Of a stretch of DNA of 64,000 bases, positions 46,801 to 56,907 are shown piece after piece. Every line of letters begins with the position of its first letter. The stretch's first letter is position 1. The notes beneath the pieces were generated by a model, which was not told where the DNA came from, made no database searches, and worked only from the letters and a program-made list of their open reading frames with translations. The translations under genes and the position numbers were made by a program. Source of the DNA: Kineosporiaceae bacterium (lineage in GTDB: Bacteria; Actinomycetota; Actinomycetes; Actinomycetales; Kineosporiaceae); contig JADJPO010000007.1 in NCBI GenBank assembly GCA_016713225.1, positions 90,105-154,104 of the forward strand, written 5' to 3'.

Positions 46801-49213
46801 ACTTGGGCACGCTCTTGCCGTCGGCGAACCGCGCTGCGAGGTCGTCGAGCAGGTCGAGTTGGGCTCGATGGTCGCCCTCGGGAACCTCGACGACCCATCC
46901 GACTGTGCGCCGTTGCAGGTCCACAAGGACAGCGGCGCGGCGGGCGAGGTTCTCGGCCTGCTCGGCCCAGTAGGTGAACAGGTCGCGTGATTGACGAACT
47001 GCATTTCGGATTCCGTGGAGCCATGGCTGCTCCAGTCGACCAAGCCTCTCGGCGGACCCCGACGCCAGTGTCGCGAGGTCGGCCAGCCCCGCATCGTCGA
47101 GAGCGTCCACGCCAGCAAGGTCGAGGCCGTCTTGCTCGAGGTCGGCGACGGTCTGGCGCAGCCCATCCAACCTGTCGTGGTAGTCCCGGAACGTGACTCC
47201 CGTCGGCAGCTCGCCGGTCGGCGGTCGCTGCATCCGCGCAGCAGAAACGTCGTCTGGAGCGAGGTCCCTACACAGCCGACACAGCTCGGCGATCTCGACG
47301 TCAGTGAGCGGAAGGCCGGCACCCCGCGACACCCGATCCGGGATGTGGCCGAACTCGGCCTCGTGCCCGGCGACCCAAGCGGCCACCTCGGCGGCCTTGG
47401 CCGGGCCACCGGGAAGATCGAACTCACTCTCTTCGGTCCGCAAGGCTTCAACCATCGCCAATTCCGTCTGACGGATGGCGACGCGGAGCTCCTCGACGTG
47501 CTGCCCAAGTTCGGCCACCCGACGCGACTCGCGCTCCTCGTCCAGTCCCGAGACGAGGTCGGTCATGGCCTGCGCTGAGGCTCGCAGCTGGTCCATCGCC
47601 TCTGGACTCGAGCCGAGAACCGCCACACTCAGGTCGCGTAACTCAATGGGGATCTTGTCCTGCAGCACGGCCAGTGCCTGTTCGTTCTGCGCCGTGACAA
47701 GAACTCGTTTCCCGTGGGCCACGAGATGGCTCACCAGGTTCGCGATGGTGTGCGTCTTGCCCGTTCCAGGCGGCCCCTGCACCGTGACACCTCGCGCAGA
47801 GACGAGTTGCCGAACGATCCGCTCCTGGTCCTCGTTGGAGGCCAGCGGTAGCAGCGGGCGATCTGCCAGGGGTTGCCAACTCTCGGCGGGCTCCGCCCCC
47901 AGTTCCACCAACGATCGTTCGATCGCGGCGTCATCTGCCACCACGGCCGCGACGCCCTCCGGAAGGAACCCGGTTTCGTCGATCACCTCGGCGAGCTCGG
48001 TGTAGAACCGCTCGTGCCGGAGGGGGCGTCGTCGGGCAGACACCACCCAGGTCGGAGTGAGGACCGCCGCAGGCGCCGGCCTCGGCACGGAGTCCGAGTC
48101 GTTGATCCGAGCATCGAGGCCCAAAGGCGCGATCAGTTGGTGGTTGACCTGGTCCAAGCCACCTTCCAGCCACGGATCGGGAACCGCCTGACGCAGGCGC
48201 TCGCGCAATCCGGACAGCTCCTCGATCAGTGGCAGTCCGAGGCCCTCCAGCGCGTCGAGCTCCAGTTCGCATGGACGCTCAGTCATGAGCCGCAGGCTGC
48301 CGTCGTCCTCGTCGACCTCGATCGAGACCCGGGTGGTGAGCATCGGCGCAACCACCGCCTCACCGGCCACCTGCCAGGACAGCACGCTGTGTCCCCATGC
48401 CAGCTCGTGCGTCGATTGGTTGGCTTGTAGGAACAGGTGCAGTCCGAACAGATCCGAATACAGTCGTCGAGCCGCGCGCGCAGGCTGCGCCTTCGTCGCC
48501 CAGGGACGCCACTGTGCAGCGATCCAATCGTCGAGGTCTCGCTGCAGTCGCTGCGACGCAATGCGGGGATTCCACACGTCAATCGCCTCGCTATCACCCG
48601 CCCCGGCGCCCGACGGCTCGGTCGTACGCAGCCGCGGCCCCTCATCGAGATCATCCAGAGACGCGAGGTCAACCTCGTCAACGAGCTCCGCAGGCAGTTG
48701 AGGCGGCTGCGGCTCCTGGACCTTCTTGACCACTAACCAGGCCGGACGATCTTCGCCGGGGCCGAGGACAACCTCGTGGTGCACTGGGACCTGAGCCGGC
48801 CAGATCGGAGCCGCCACCGCATACTGCCGAACGTCACGCTCCGGCTTGGTGGTCAACTCCCTGGCCAGCGCAGCCAAATAGTCGAGGAACCTACGCGTAC
48901 GCTCCAGGACATCGTTGGACACTTCGCTCAGGCTCCCATTTACGTCGACGGACAGAAGTCCATCCTGGCAAATGGCCCTGACAACCTTGGCCAGACCACG
49001 CGATCGCCAGGGTTGTTCAACGACGTGGCCCGGGCAGGCGCGTCCTGGCGCTCGAATCGTCCCGCTTCGGACCTTCCGCCCGCCAGGACATGATCGGCGC
49101 CCACGTCGACACCTCATCGGGCCTGACGTTGGCGATCTGGGAGCAAGACACTCGCCATCGTGATCATTACCGCGGAGAGGGAGGGGTGCTGATGGCGCCC
49201 GGGTCACCGTCAA
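43845..49213 (-). CDS. Giant UPF1/DNA2-like SF1 helicase with DUF559-type nuclease (two frameshifts)
   Basis: The repaired protein has about 1750 residues. An N-terminal domain of 450 residues precedes Walker A VQGPPGTGKTHTIANL (near 478). A long helical insertion follows, then DESSQCD and the C-terminal helicase block up to RVNVAASRARDQLWVF. A Vsr/DUF559-like nuclease comes next (LAIECDGDRFHG, ERLGWKFWRV). The last 200 residues are a Pro/Ser-rich linker and a basic repeat-like tail. Frames change near 46340 (CCC run, rejoining RSRAYTEGRWD) and near 45060 (one base extra, rejoining AASRARDQLW). The 5' end is uncertain: conserved-looking sequence begins about 49.03 kb. The architecture resembles single-gene anti-phage helicase-nucleases. 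Confidence 0.7.
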
Positions 49214-49226
49214 CCCTTGGCCGACG

Positions 49227-50039
49227 CTACCTCGCGACGTAGTAGCCCCGGTGCGTGTTGACCTTGATGAAGTCCAATAGCTGCTGCCGGGAGATGAGCT
49301 TCCGTGAGCCCACGGCGACCCACTCGATCTCGCCCTGATTCAGCATCTGGTAGAGCGTCGAGTAGCTGATGCCGAGCGCCTTGGCGGCATCCTTGATGCT
49401 GAGCAGCATCGGCCCTTCGGGCGAGAGCTGGGCCGGCCCGAGCACGGTGGTCTGCTCGGCTTGGACGACGTCGACTTCGGACGTGGTGGTCTTCCACGAC
49501 CCAAAGTAGCCGTAAGGCCGGTCGAACTCTGCCTGCACCTTGGCCGCTGCGTCGTCCTCATCGACGGCCCGGACGAACCGTTCTGCCACCTGGACGCGCG
49601 TGACCACGACCTTGTACCGCATGAACGTCTCCTTGATCTGGCGGCTCGTCTGCTTGACCTCGATCGGTCTTCGACGTTGCGCGACACGCCGCATGGCGCG
49701 GGTCGTGGCGTCAGGAGTCACGTCATCCGCTGCCCGGTTGGGTCGTGGCTTGGCGGCCCGGACGGTGTCGCGGCCCGGATCGGTCAGGTCGCCGCCACCC
49801 AGGAGATGATCGGTCGTCGGGCCGGACTCGTAAGCGCCTGTCGTGAGGTAGTACGTGCCCGCCTCGGTGATGGTCGCCGTCCAGTTCTTGCGCCGACGAG
49901 CGACCTGAACCAGGCCGCGACTCTGCAACGCTCGCGCGGTGAGCTTGTGAGATTCGTTCGGCCACGCACGCTCAGGGCAGCCATCGGCGACCCAGCGGAG
50001 AATGCCCAGCTGACGCTCGGAGAGCCTCCCTCGTGGCAT
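49227..50039 (-). CDS. DNA-binding protein: winged helix plus MerR/excisionase-type HTH
   Basis: The 270-residue frame starts MPRGRLSERQLGILRWVADG, an N-terminal winged helix known from actinobacterial mobile elements. It ends with an HTH_17 domain (LLSIKDAAKALGISYSTLYQMLNQG). In the middle there is an ATG at 49622 behind a strong AAGGAG site, so a separate 131-residue protein with only the C-terminal HTH is probably also made, or the two are fused by loss of a stop. It is the first gene of the element's conserved backbone at this side and a likely regulator of excision or transfer. Confidence 0.65.
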   Translation of the reverse strand: MPRGRLSERQLGILRWVADGCPERAWPNESHKLTARALQSRGLVQVARRRKNWTATITEAGTYYLTTGAYESGPTTDHLLGGGDLTDPGRDTVRAAKPRPNRAADDVTPDATTRAMRRVAQRRRPIEVKQTSRQIKETFMRYKVVVTRVQVAERFVRAVDEDDAAAKVQAEFDRPYGYFGSWKTTTSEVDVVQAEQTTVLGPAQLSPEGPMLLSIKDAAKALGISYSTLYQMLNQGEIEWVAVGSRKLISRQQLLDFIKVNTHRGYYVAR

Positions 50040-50138
50040 AGCCTGTAGTCGACCACAGGCGAGGCTTCCGGGGAATCCACTTCGCTGGACCGAGCGCGAT
50101 CACCAACGCGAAGTAGCGGGCGGCCGACTGACGCTGTG

Positions 50139-50345
50139 TCACGATCGCCGGTCCTCTGGGCGCGAGAGGAAGCTCGCGAGGTCGAGCCGCCGGAAACGTA
50201 AGTGCTTGCGGCCGAGTCGCACGTAGGGCAGTCGCCCGGCCTCGACCTCGTCGTAGACCCAGTCCTTGGTCACCTGGAAGAGCGTGCAGACGTCGGCCAC
50301 GGTGAGCAGCTCCAGATCTCGGTGCTCCTGGTCCGGCTCAGGCAT
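50139..50345 (-). CDS. xis: Excisionase-like HTH protein
   Basis: The 68-residue protein has a single MerR-type HTH_17 domain: LLTVADVCTLFQVTKDWVYD, then GRLPYVRLGRKHLRFRRLDLASFL. This is the usual form of recombination directionality factors and of small regulators in actinobacterial integrative elements. The start ATG at 50345 lies inside the end of the upstream gene (8-base overlap), so they are coupled. It is far from the integrase gene (13.3 kb), which is unusual for an Xis, so the symbol is tentative. Confidence 0.6.
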   Translation of the reverse strand: MPEPDQEHRDLELLTVADVCTLFQVTKDWVYDEVEAGRLPYVRLGRKHLRFRRLDLASFLSRPEDRRS

Positions 50346-51105
50346 GTCGACCTCTCGCCGCAGCGCAGACGACGGCAACCAGCCCAGAGCGTGTGCGATT
50401 GGGTGCGGCTGTGCGTCCAGGCTCGTGATCGTCGAGCGGACGGAGGATCTCGACGACATGGCGCAGCTGTCCGAGTTCGCTGGCCAAAGCGGCAATCGCG
50501 ATCTGAGTGGCGAGGATCGATGGATCAACTTCGCCAAGCTCCGCTGCGACGAGAAGCACGTAACCCCTGGAGCCCAGCAGGGCTCTGTACTCGACCAAGA
50601 GCTGCACTTGCCCGGACAGCGGGGAAGTACTGGCTGCCGAGTCCTCGTTCGGCCAAGGCGCAAGGACGAGGTGGGCTCGGCTTCCGGCACTCGAATCCAC
50701 CGGTGCTGCCAGGTCGATCAGCCGATAGTCGCGGTCTCCGGCGCGAGCCGTCCCTTCGACTGCCTTGTCCGAGGTTGCATCCAGCACGACGTCACCAGGT
50801 CGGGTGTAGCTCAACAGCAGCAATGCCGCCAATGGCGGGGTCAGCCCGGCGAAGACTCCATCGGGATCCCCGGAGGGACCCGGACCGGGTACCGGCACCC
50901 GCACGAGCGGGACCGGTTCCTCACCAGGTGATACGTCGATGTGCCGAGCGGGCGCGATGCCCCACAGGCCGGCCAGGTGTTCCAGGGGTGGCCCCGGTGC
51001 ACGGTGTCTGGCGCGAAGATCCGTTTTGTCTCCGCGCGGATGCGCGGCTGCCACTGACTCCGCGGACGGCAGTTCGGGCTGTGGGTAGTGATCATCGGAG
51101 GGCAT
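50338..51105 (-). CDS. Unassigned element protein with degenerate methyltransferase-like fold
   Basis: The protein has 255 residues from ATG 51105. The segment LLSYTRPGDVVLDATSDKAV resembles motif I of DNA methylases (PGDVVLDPFxG) but lacks the glycine-rich loop. A later VEYRALLGSRGYVLLVAAE matches a following strand. No catalytic DPPY/NPPY motif is visible. It could be an inactive paralog used for DNA binding. It overlaps the excisionase-like gene and belongs to the element backbone. Confidence 0.5.
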   Translation of the reverse strand: MPSDDHYPQPELPSAESVAAAHPRGDKTDLRARHRAPGPPLEHLAGLWGIAPARHIDVSPGEEPVPLVRVPVPGPGPSGDPDGVFAGLTPPLAALLLLSYTRPGDVVLDATSDKAVEGTARAGDRDYRLIDLAAPVDSSAGSRAHLVLAPWPNEDSAASTSPLSGQVQLLVEYRALLGSRGYVLLVAAELGEVDPSILATQIAIAALASELGQLRHVVEILRPLDDHEPGRTAAPNRTRSGLVAVVCAAARGRHA

Positions 51106-51356
51106 GGCTGTCCGGGTTCTTGCCGGCGACACGTGTTCACACCTACCCACGGCTCACCCGTTGGTCTTCGAGGAGCAGGTCTCGCCAACCGTCCCGCCCA
51201 ACCCGAGCCAACTGACCTCGGATCCACACGGCGTCCAGGTGGTGAACAGCGGCATCGAGCCCGCTCTCGTGATTGCGGTTGGCCAACCAGTTGGGCCGGT
51301 GTGAAGAGATGGACGGTGTGGGCGGCATGCGCCGTCCAGGTCGGAAGGAACCAGCC

Positions 51357-52136
51357 ATGATTCATCGCATCGGCGCTCAGCCCGCCCCCACGCCAAGGGG
51401 GACCTGGTCAGCGAGTCCGTTGGACGCCGCGCAACGGGCATTCGTGTTGCTCGCAACTCCCCCGACGCCACTGGTCTTCGAAGCCCGCCTCGTGGAGGGG
51501 ATGCCAGACCGGAAGATCCTGCTGGATGAGTTGCGGCGATTGCTCATCCACGACGACACCCCCCGCGCCGTCCGGGACGCCGTCTGGCGCCGTGTCGTGC
51601 AGTTGGCCCGCCGTGATGGCCCCGGATGGGTGTTGGCCGCGGTCGGGCTGGCTATGCCAGGCCTGCGTCGTCGTGCGGGCAAGCTTGCCTGCGGCTGGCA
51701 CGGCGAGACCTCGGACCTGGACGCCGAGCTGCTCGCTGGATTCCTCGAACGCCTGGCCACGATCGACCTCGATGCGCCGAACATCTGCGCCCGCCTGATC
51801 GATGCCGGTGCCCGCGCCGTCCGACGGGCTCGAGACAACGTGCAGGACATCGACACGATCCGGGTTCAGGATGCATGGGGTCCGCCGCCACCGCGGCCGT
51901 GGGACCACCCAGACTGGGTTCTGACCCGGGCGCTGCGGGCGGCGGTGATCGACCCCGAGGAGTGCCTGCTGATCTCGGCGACCCGGCTGGACGACGTCCC
52001 ACTCCGCGTTGTTGCAGACCGCCTCGGCGTCTCAGTCGATACCGCATCGACCTGGCGACGAGCCGGCGAACTGCGCCTGGTCGAGGCCCTGCGCACCGGC
52101 GAACTGGACTGGGTGGCGCTCTCCCCCGCCGGCTGA
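51357..52136 (+). CDS. Element protein with sigma-factor-like C-terminal HTH
   Basis: The 260-residue protein starts at ATG 51357 behind GGAAGGA. The N-terminal 170 residues are helical and unassigned (DELRRLLIHDDTPRAVRDAV and similar). The last 60 residues hold a sigma-70 region 4-like HTH (ISATRLDDVPLRVVADRLGV, SVDTASTWRRAGE). It is divergent from the excisionase-like cluster and may regulate transfer genes. No promoter target can be named. Confidence 0.6.
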   Translation: MIHRIGAQPAPTPRGTWSASPLDAAQRAFVLLATPPTPLVFEARLVEGMPDRKILLDELRRLLIHDDTPRAVRDAVWRRVVQLARRDGPGWVLAAVGLAMPGLRRRAGKLACGWHGETSDLDAELLAGFLERLATIDLDAPNICARLIDAGARAVRRARDNVQDIDTIRVQDAWGPPPPRPWDHPDWVLTRALRAAVIDPEECLLISATRLDDVPLRVVADRLGVSVDTASTWRRAGELRLVEALRTGELDWVALSPAG

Positions 52137-52161
52137 GGTCGTCTTCTTCGGCTGTCTTCCT

Positions 52162-54483
52162 CTACGGAGTGATACGGATCGCCTTGGTCAGGGCCAACGC
52201 GAACAGCGTGGTCAGCAACCAGCCGACGAGTGTGGCGGCGTTCAGCCAGAACGCCAGCAGAGGGCCGATGTCGGTGTTCTCGTCGGGATGCCAGGTCGAG
52301 CGTTGGCCCAGACCGACGAGCGGGACGACGGTGTCGATGGCGTAGTACGCCGCGTTGAAGCAGACCACGGCGCCGCCACCGCACCGGTCAGGATGCACGC
52401 TCGATGAGGTCGCCGTCCGAGTTGGGCTGAAGACCAGTCCGTTGCCGTCGGTGGCGCGCATCGCCTGTCCGGCGGCCGGTAGCAGCAGGGTGCCGGCGAC
52501 GATGACGGTGAGAGCGACGAGCGCCAAGAACGCCCGCGATGGTCGATACCCATAGCCGGTGATGGTCCCGGACAGACGGCGCAGCCCTCGCCCCGCCCGC
52601 GCACGGATCCGGCCAGCGAAGGGTAGGCGGGAACTGTCGGCCCGCTCGGCCTGGAATGCCAGGCTTCGAGCTTCGATCAGGACACGCTCCGACTGCACAG
52701 CCAGCCCGTGCTCCCGCAGGACTCGTGCGAGTTGCTCATAGGGTCCTGGGTCGAACATGGGCGCGGTGGCCAGCCAGCTCAACCGGGCGTCGATGTCCCA
52801 GCGCCGGTCGTCGCTCGACTCATCCGGGCGCTGGAACCGTTGATAGGTGAATCCGCTCAGCACCGCTTGGGGCGGCCAGGTCCGAGGATCATCGGCCAGG
52901 ACGGTGGTGTCCACACCCTCGAACGACACCGACGGTTCCACGTGAGTCCAGTGCAGGCGCATTCCACCCTGGATTCCGGCGAACTCGGCGTTGAGCGCGT
53001 GCTTCGCGGGGTTGCGGAAGCTCGACTGACCGCACCTCAACTCGGCACCATCCAGGCTGAGTTCGCCGGCGATCCGTGCCCGGCTCAGCAGGACACATCC
53101 GGTGCTGGTGACGTCGTCGAGAATCACCGAGCCGACGACGTCCGCTTGGTGCAGGTCAACCGTCAGCCATGTGGGGTTGTCCAGCACAGCGCCGGCGAAG
53201 TTCACCGTGCCCCGGAGGACCGAACCCCGCAGGTTGACCGCGCCTCCGTGAGTGACCATGCCTTGCAGGCTCACTTCGCCGCGGACGAGGGATCCTTGCC
53301 CCGTGACCGAGCCGTGCTTGCTCGGGTGAGACCACGTCGTCTCAGCCAGGGCGACGTTGCCGCCGATCTCGGCGCCGGTGAACCGAAGGCTCCCCTGCAC
53401 ATTCAGCCCTGGAGCAAGGAACAGACCCGACCGGAGCCGACCAGTCGACAGGCGAATCGCATCCAGCCCGGGCGCCCGCAACTGGACCGACGCGGACACG
53501 CTCAGCAGGGCGATATCGCAGCCTTCCAACTCGATCTTGCCCTCGACGAGGCTGTCGCCTTGGAATTCCACGCCTCCGCCCACCACGCGTAACCCTGCGG
53601 CGTGCAGTGCCGTCGGGTCAGTGTCGTCGTCGTAGTACCCGGTTCCAGGTGTCGGTGTGGTGCCGTGGATCGTGGTGTCCCGGATGACGAACCGGCTACC
53701 GATGACGGCGTTGCCCGCATCGATCCGGCCATCGATCAGCGGCGACCTGCCGACACCTTCACCGTCAGGGCGGTCTTTGGTACCGCTACGAGGAATGATG
53801 AACACCGAACCGTCGATGTGAGCGCCGCCCAGGTCCAATGCCAGGCCTGCGTACGGGTCGATCAGGTGAGCGCCGGTCAGGTCCAGCGATCCGTGCACCT
53901 GAGCACCGATCAGACGCACCTCACCCCGGGCAGTGAACCCGTGAATCAGCCGCATCGTGCCGCCGACCACCATCCGATCCGCCTGGATGGAACGCTGCCC
54001 GGGAGCCTCGATCCGGGTGCCGACCATCAGGACCCGGCCCCCGACGTCCGCTTCGCACAACCAGACCGCAGCCTTCGCGGACTCACTGGCCGCAGTGGAT
54101 ACCGGCTCCGTGATCACGGATCCGGACATGACCAGGTCATGATCGACCTGCAGCCCGTTGGCCACCAGAGCCGGCAACTCGCAGTCCTCGAACGTCAAAG
54201 CAGGCAGATGCGCGCCGTGCAACTGCACCGGTTCGTCGAACACGCAGCCCTCGAAGCTGATCGGGAACGGCACGTCGGCGTGGGCCAGATCCAACCCACC
54301 ACGCACCCTCACACCTCGAAGCCGCAACCCGGATGGCGTACTCGGCCCACCCGAGCAGCACGCCGCCGCCAACTCGACCGCCGGCACCAACTGCCGCTCA
54401 CCGGCCGAACCAGGACGCGGGGCCATCACTCGGCCGGTGCGGATCGCCCGCTCAACCGCGGAGCGATCGGTCGTCCTCGTCAT
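52162..54483 (-). CDS. Beta-helix repeat protein with C-terminal membrane domain
   Basis: The 773-residue protein starts at ATG 54483, overlapping the preceding stop (ATGA). Residues 40-560 are repeated short strands of the pentapeptide/right-handed beta-helix kind (LRGVRVRGGLDLAHADV, GEVRLIGAQVHGSLDLTGAH and many more). A helical linker comes next. The last 150 residues carry two or three membrane helices (AFLALVALTVIVAGTLLLPA, LVGWLLTTLFALALTKA). Similar proteins in Streptomyces are annotated as membrane-associated oxidoreductases without evidence. Its place beside the conjugation operon suggests a surface or exclusion role; this is a guess. Confidence 0.65.
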   Translation of the reverse strand: MTRTTDRSAVERAIRTGRVMAPRPGSAGERQLVPAVELAAACCSGGPSTPSGLRLRGVRVRGGLDLAHADVPFPISFEGCVFDEPVQLHGAHLPALTFEDCELPALVANGLQVDHDLVMSGSVITEPVSTAASESAKAAVWLCEADVGGRVLMVGTRIEAPGQRSIQADRMVVGGTMRLIHGFTARGEVRLIGAQVHGSLDLTGAHLIDPYAGLALDLGGAHIDGSVFIIPRSGTKDRPDGEGVGRSPLIDGRIDAGNAVIGSRFVIRDTTIHGTTPTPGTGYYDDDTDPTALHAAGLRVVGGGVEFQGDSLVEGKIELEGCDIALLSVSASVQLRAPGLDAIRLSTGRLRSGLFLAPGLNVQGSLRFTGAEIGGNVALAETTWSHPSKHGSVTGQGSLVRGEVSLQGMVTHGGAVNLRGSVLRGTVNFAGAVLDNPTWLTVDLHQADVVGSVILDDVTSTGCVLLSRARIAGELSLDGAELRCGQSSFRNPAKHALNAEFAGIQGGMRLHWTHVEPSVSFEGVDTTVLADDPRTWPPQAVLSGFTYQRFQRPDESSDDRRWDIDARLSWLATAPMFDPGPYEQLARVLREHGLAVQSERVLIEARSLAFQAERADSSRLPFAGRIRARAGRGLRRLSGTITGYGYRPSRAFLALVALTVIVAGTLLLPAAGQAMRATDGNGLVFSPTRTATSSSVHPDRCGGGAVVCFNAAYYAIDTVVPLVGLGQRSTWHPDENTDIGPLLAFWLNAATLVGWLLTTLFALALTKAIRITP

Positions 54484-55007
54484 GGCGTCGACTCCGAGGA
54501 CCGGCCACGGACGTGACGACGTCCGACCCGTTTCACCTCGGCCAGACGCTCGTCGAGGACGACGTGGCGTTCGTCCCGCCACGCCTGCCTGTCGTACACG
54601 CGGTCGCGGGCCAGACCGATGAGTTCGACCACCGCCCTGTCGAACGCCTGCACGGCGGCGACCAGATCGGCCGCGTCATGCAACTCGATCGAGGTCAACG
54701 CGTTGTTGGCGCGGTCCACGTACGACCACACCAACTCGCGCTCCAACTGTGCTTTATGCTCCAGCGGCGCTCGCGCGACCTGGCCGATCGCCAGGACTGC
54801 TCCCAACGTGCCTGCCAAGTACTCGGTGAGCCTCGCGCTGCGCGCCTCGCGGCGTATCGACCGTGCCGACATCCAACCGCCCACCACCTGCGTGGCCAGC
54901 GCCACCCCACCCGTCAACCCGGCCCCGGTCAGCGCGGCCACCCCAGCGTCCACGATCACACCGTAGAGCGCAGCGACCACCGGTTGACCCCCCGCCGCTG
55001 AACACAT
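54480..55007 (-). CDS. Small membrane protein upstream of the beta-helix gene
   Basis: The protein has 175 residues from ATG 55007. The N-terminal hydrophobic region (VVAALYGVIVDAGVAALTGA and the next 20 residues) could span the membrane once or twice. A helical cytosolic domain rich in charged residues follows (QLERELVWSYVDRANNALTS, AFDRAVVELIG). The gene is translationally coupled to the beta-helix membrane protein and divergent from the type IV secretion operon. Family not recognised. Confidence 0.6.
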   Translation of the reverse strand: MCSAAGGQPVVAALYGVIVDAGVAALTGAGLTGGVALATQVVGGWMSARSIRREARSARLTEYLAGTLGAVLAIGQVARAPLEHKAQLERELVWSYVDRANNALTSIELHDAADLVAAVQAFDRAVVELIGLARDRVYDRQAWRDERHVVLDERLAEVKRVGRRHVRGRSSESTP

Positions 55008-55304
55008 TTCCCGCCGGCGGTCGAGTTGGCCAACGGTTGGCCTTCGGTGTCGCCGAGCCAGCCCTGGTTGGGCGCCACACCGGGCCATGAGTAGGCGGAA
55101 CCAGTCGAATGGCCGGTTCCCGGATGCCACCGCGCGGCGGCTGACCGGCCGAGGAGCCGATGACCGTGTTCACGCCTCGGATCACGCCGCACCTGCCACA
55201 GCCCCCGAAGGGAGGTACGGGTTCTGCTCGGTCCGGTCACGCCAGTCGCGCGGTGGCATTCCTTCGACCACTCGGGCGCCTCACGTCATACGGAGGTAGG
55301 CGAC

Positions 55305-55568
55305 ATGAAACAGACAGCCCTAGCGACGGTGATGGTCGCTGATCTCCCCACGGTGATCAATAATGCGACAGCCTGGGTGGTCGGGATTCTGGCCACTCTG
55401 GCGACGTTCTACCTCACCTTGGGCGGCCTGCGGTACATGGCTGCCGAGGGCAATCCCTCGGATGTCGAGCGCGCCAAGAGCTCGCTGCGCTCGGCGGGGA
55501 TCGGGTATGCGTTGGCGTTGTTGGCGCCGGTGGTGTTGACGGTGCTGAAGAAGATCCTGGGTGTCTGA
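55305..55568 (+). CDS. VirB2/TrbC-like pilin-type membrane protein
   Basis: The 87-residue protein has two hydrophobic helices (WVVGILATLATFYLTLGGLR and IGYALALLAPVVLTVLKKI) separated by a short loop, the hairpin layout of VirB2/TrbC subunits. A GGAGG site precedes the ATG. It is the first gene of the conjugation operon and shares its stop with the start of the next gene (TGATG). In Gram-positive systems it may line the channel rather than form a pilus. Confidence 0.7.
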   Translation: MKQTALATVMVADLPTVINNATAWVVGILATLATFYLTLGGLRYMAAEGNPSDVERAKSSLRSAGIGYALALLAPVVLTVLKKILGV

Positions 55569-56895
55569 TGATCGGCTGGATCTTCGATCAGGCCGTGGCG
55601 TGGCTGTCGGCGTTCGCTCGCGAGAGCCTGAACACCATCTGGCACCTGTTGGCCACCATGCTGTTTCACCTGCCGGACGTCACCGGCCTGCCCCAGGTCG
55701 CCGCACTGTCCGCGCGGTCGTTGACGGTGGTGAACACCGGCTTCGTGCTGGCCCTCATGGCCGCGGCGATCGTGGCCATGGCCGGCGACAGTCTGCCGGT
55801 CCGGTATGGCGTCGCGGATCTGTTGCCGCGGTTGGTGATCGGTCTGGTCGCGGCGAACTTCGCCACCCCGTTGTGCCGGGGCATCATCACCACCGCGAAC
55901 ACGCTGGTGGTGGCGTTGACCGGTGAGGGCATCGCCTCCGAACGCTCTCTGGGGCAACTGTTCCGCGTGGTCACCAGCGCGTTGACCAATCCGGTCTCGG
56001 CCCTGCTGACCACCCTGGTCGGTCTGATCATCAACGTCCTGCTGGCGATGTTGCTGGTCGGCTGGATCACCCGGTTCGCGGCCCTGATCGTGGCCGTCGG
56101 GATCGCACCGGTCGCGTTGGCGTGCCACGCCCTGCCGTGGACCGAGGTCATCGCGCAGGCCTGGTGGCGCACCATGACCGGGCTGGCCGCGACCGTCGTC
56201 CTGCAGGCCGTGGCCCTGCACACCAGCCTGGCTATCTTCCTGACCCGGCCGCGAACCTGCCGTCCTACGGTCTGCCCGCCGACCCCAGCGGTCTGCTGAA
56301 CCTGATCATCGTGGCGGTCCTGTTGTGGGTCACCGTCCGCATCCCCGCGCTGATCCGCCGCCACCTCACCCACGCCAGCACTCGCCCGAACCTGGCCGCG
56401 GCCATGGTCCGCCTGGTCGTTGTCCACCAGATCACCCGCGGCCTCGGCCACGCGATGAGCAGAGCCTTCGGACGCCGCAGCACCGGCGCCGGACCCGCCG
56501 CACCCGGACCCGCAGCACCGGGTCCCGGCCCAGCTGGCGCCGGTGGACGCCGCGGTGGCCCCAGGCCAGGTCGTCCGCCCGGGGGTGGCTTGCCGCCACG
56601 GCCGCCGGCACCACCTGCTCCCGGGCCGCGCCCATCGGGACGGCCACCCGGTCCTCCCCCGGGACGCGGCCCAGCGCCAGCCCCAGCACCGCCCGCTCCC
56701 GCAACCCCGCCGCACCCACCAGCACCGGCACCTCCGTCACCGAGCCCGCGGCCCGCTCCGGCCACCCCCCGCGCCGCGACGTCGACCATGCCCCGACCCA
56801 CCACGCCGACCCGGACGCCGCCTCGGCGTCCACGTCCCGGGCCGTTGCCGCCGCGACCGCTGCCGCCGGCCGCCCGTGGCTCGGCGCTGGCCTGA
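55568..56895 (+). CDS. TrbL/VirB6-like polytopic membrane protein (one frameshift)
   Basis: Six or more membrane helices are visible in the first 230 residues (GFVLALMAAAIVAMAG, VSALLTTLVGLIINVLLAML and others). The frame changes near 56245, where FLT is followed in the other frame by DPAANLPSYGLPADP and another membrane helix (LIIVAVLLWVTVRIPAL). The remaining 150 residues are a very Pro/Ala/Gly-rich cytosolic tail up to the stop at 56895. Repaired length is about 440 residues. It should form the inner-membrane channel of the mating apparatus. Confidence 0.7.
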
Positions 56896-56907
56896 GAGGA
56901 GACCCTG

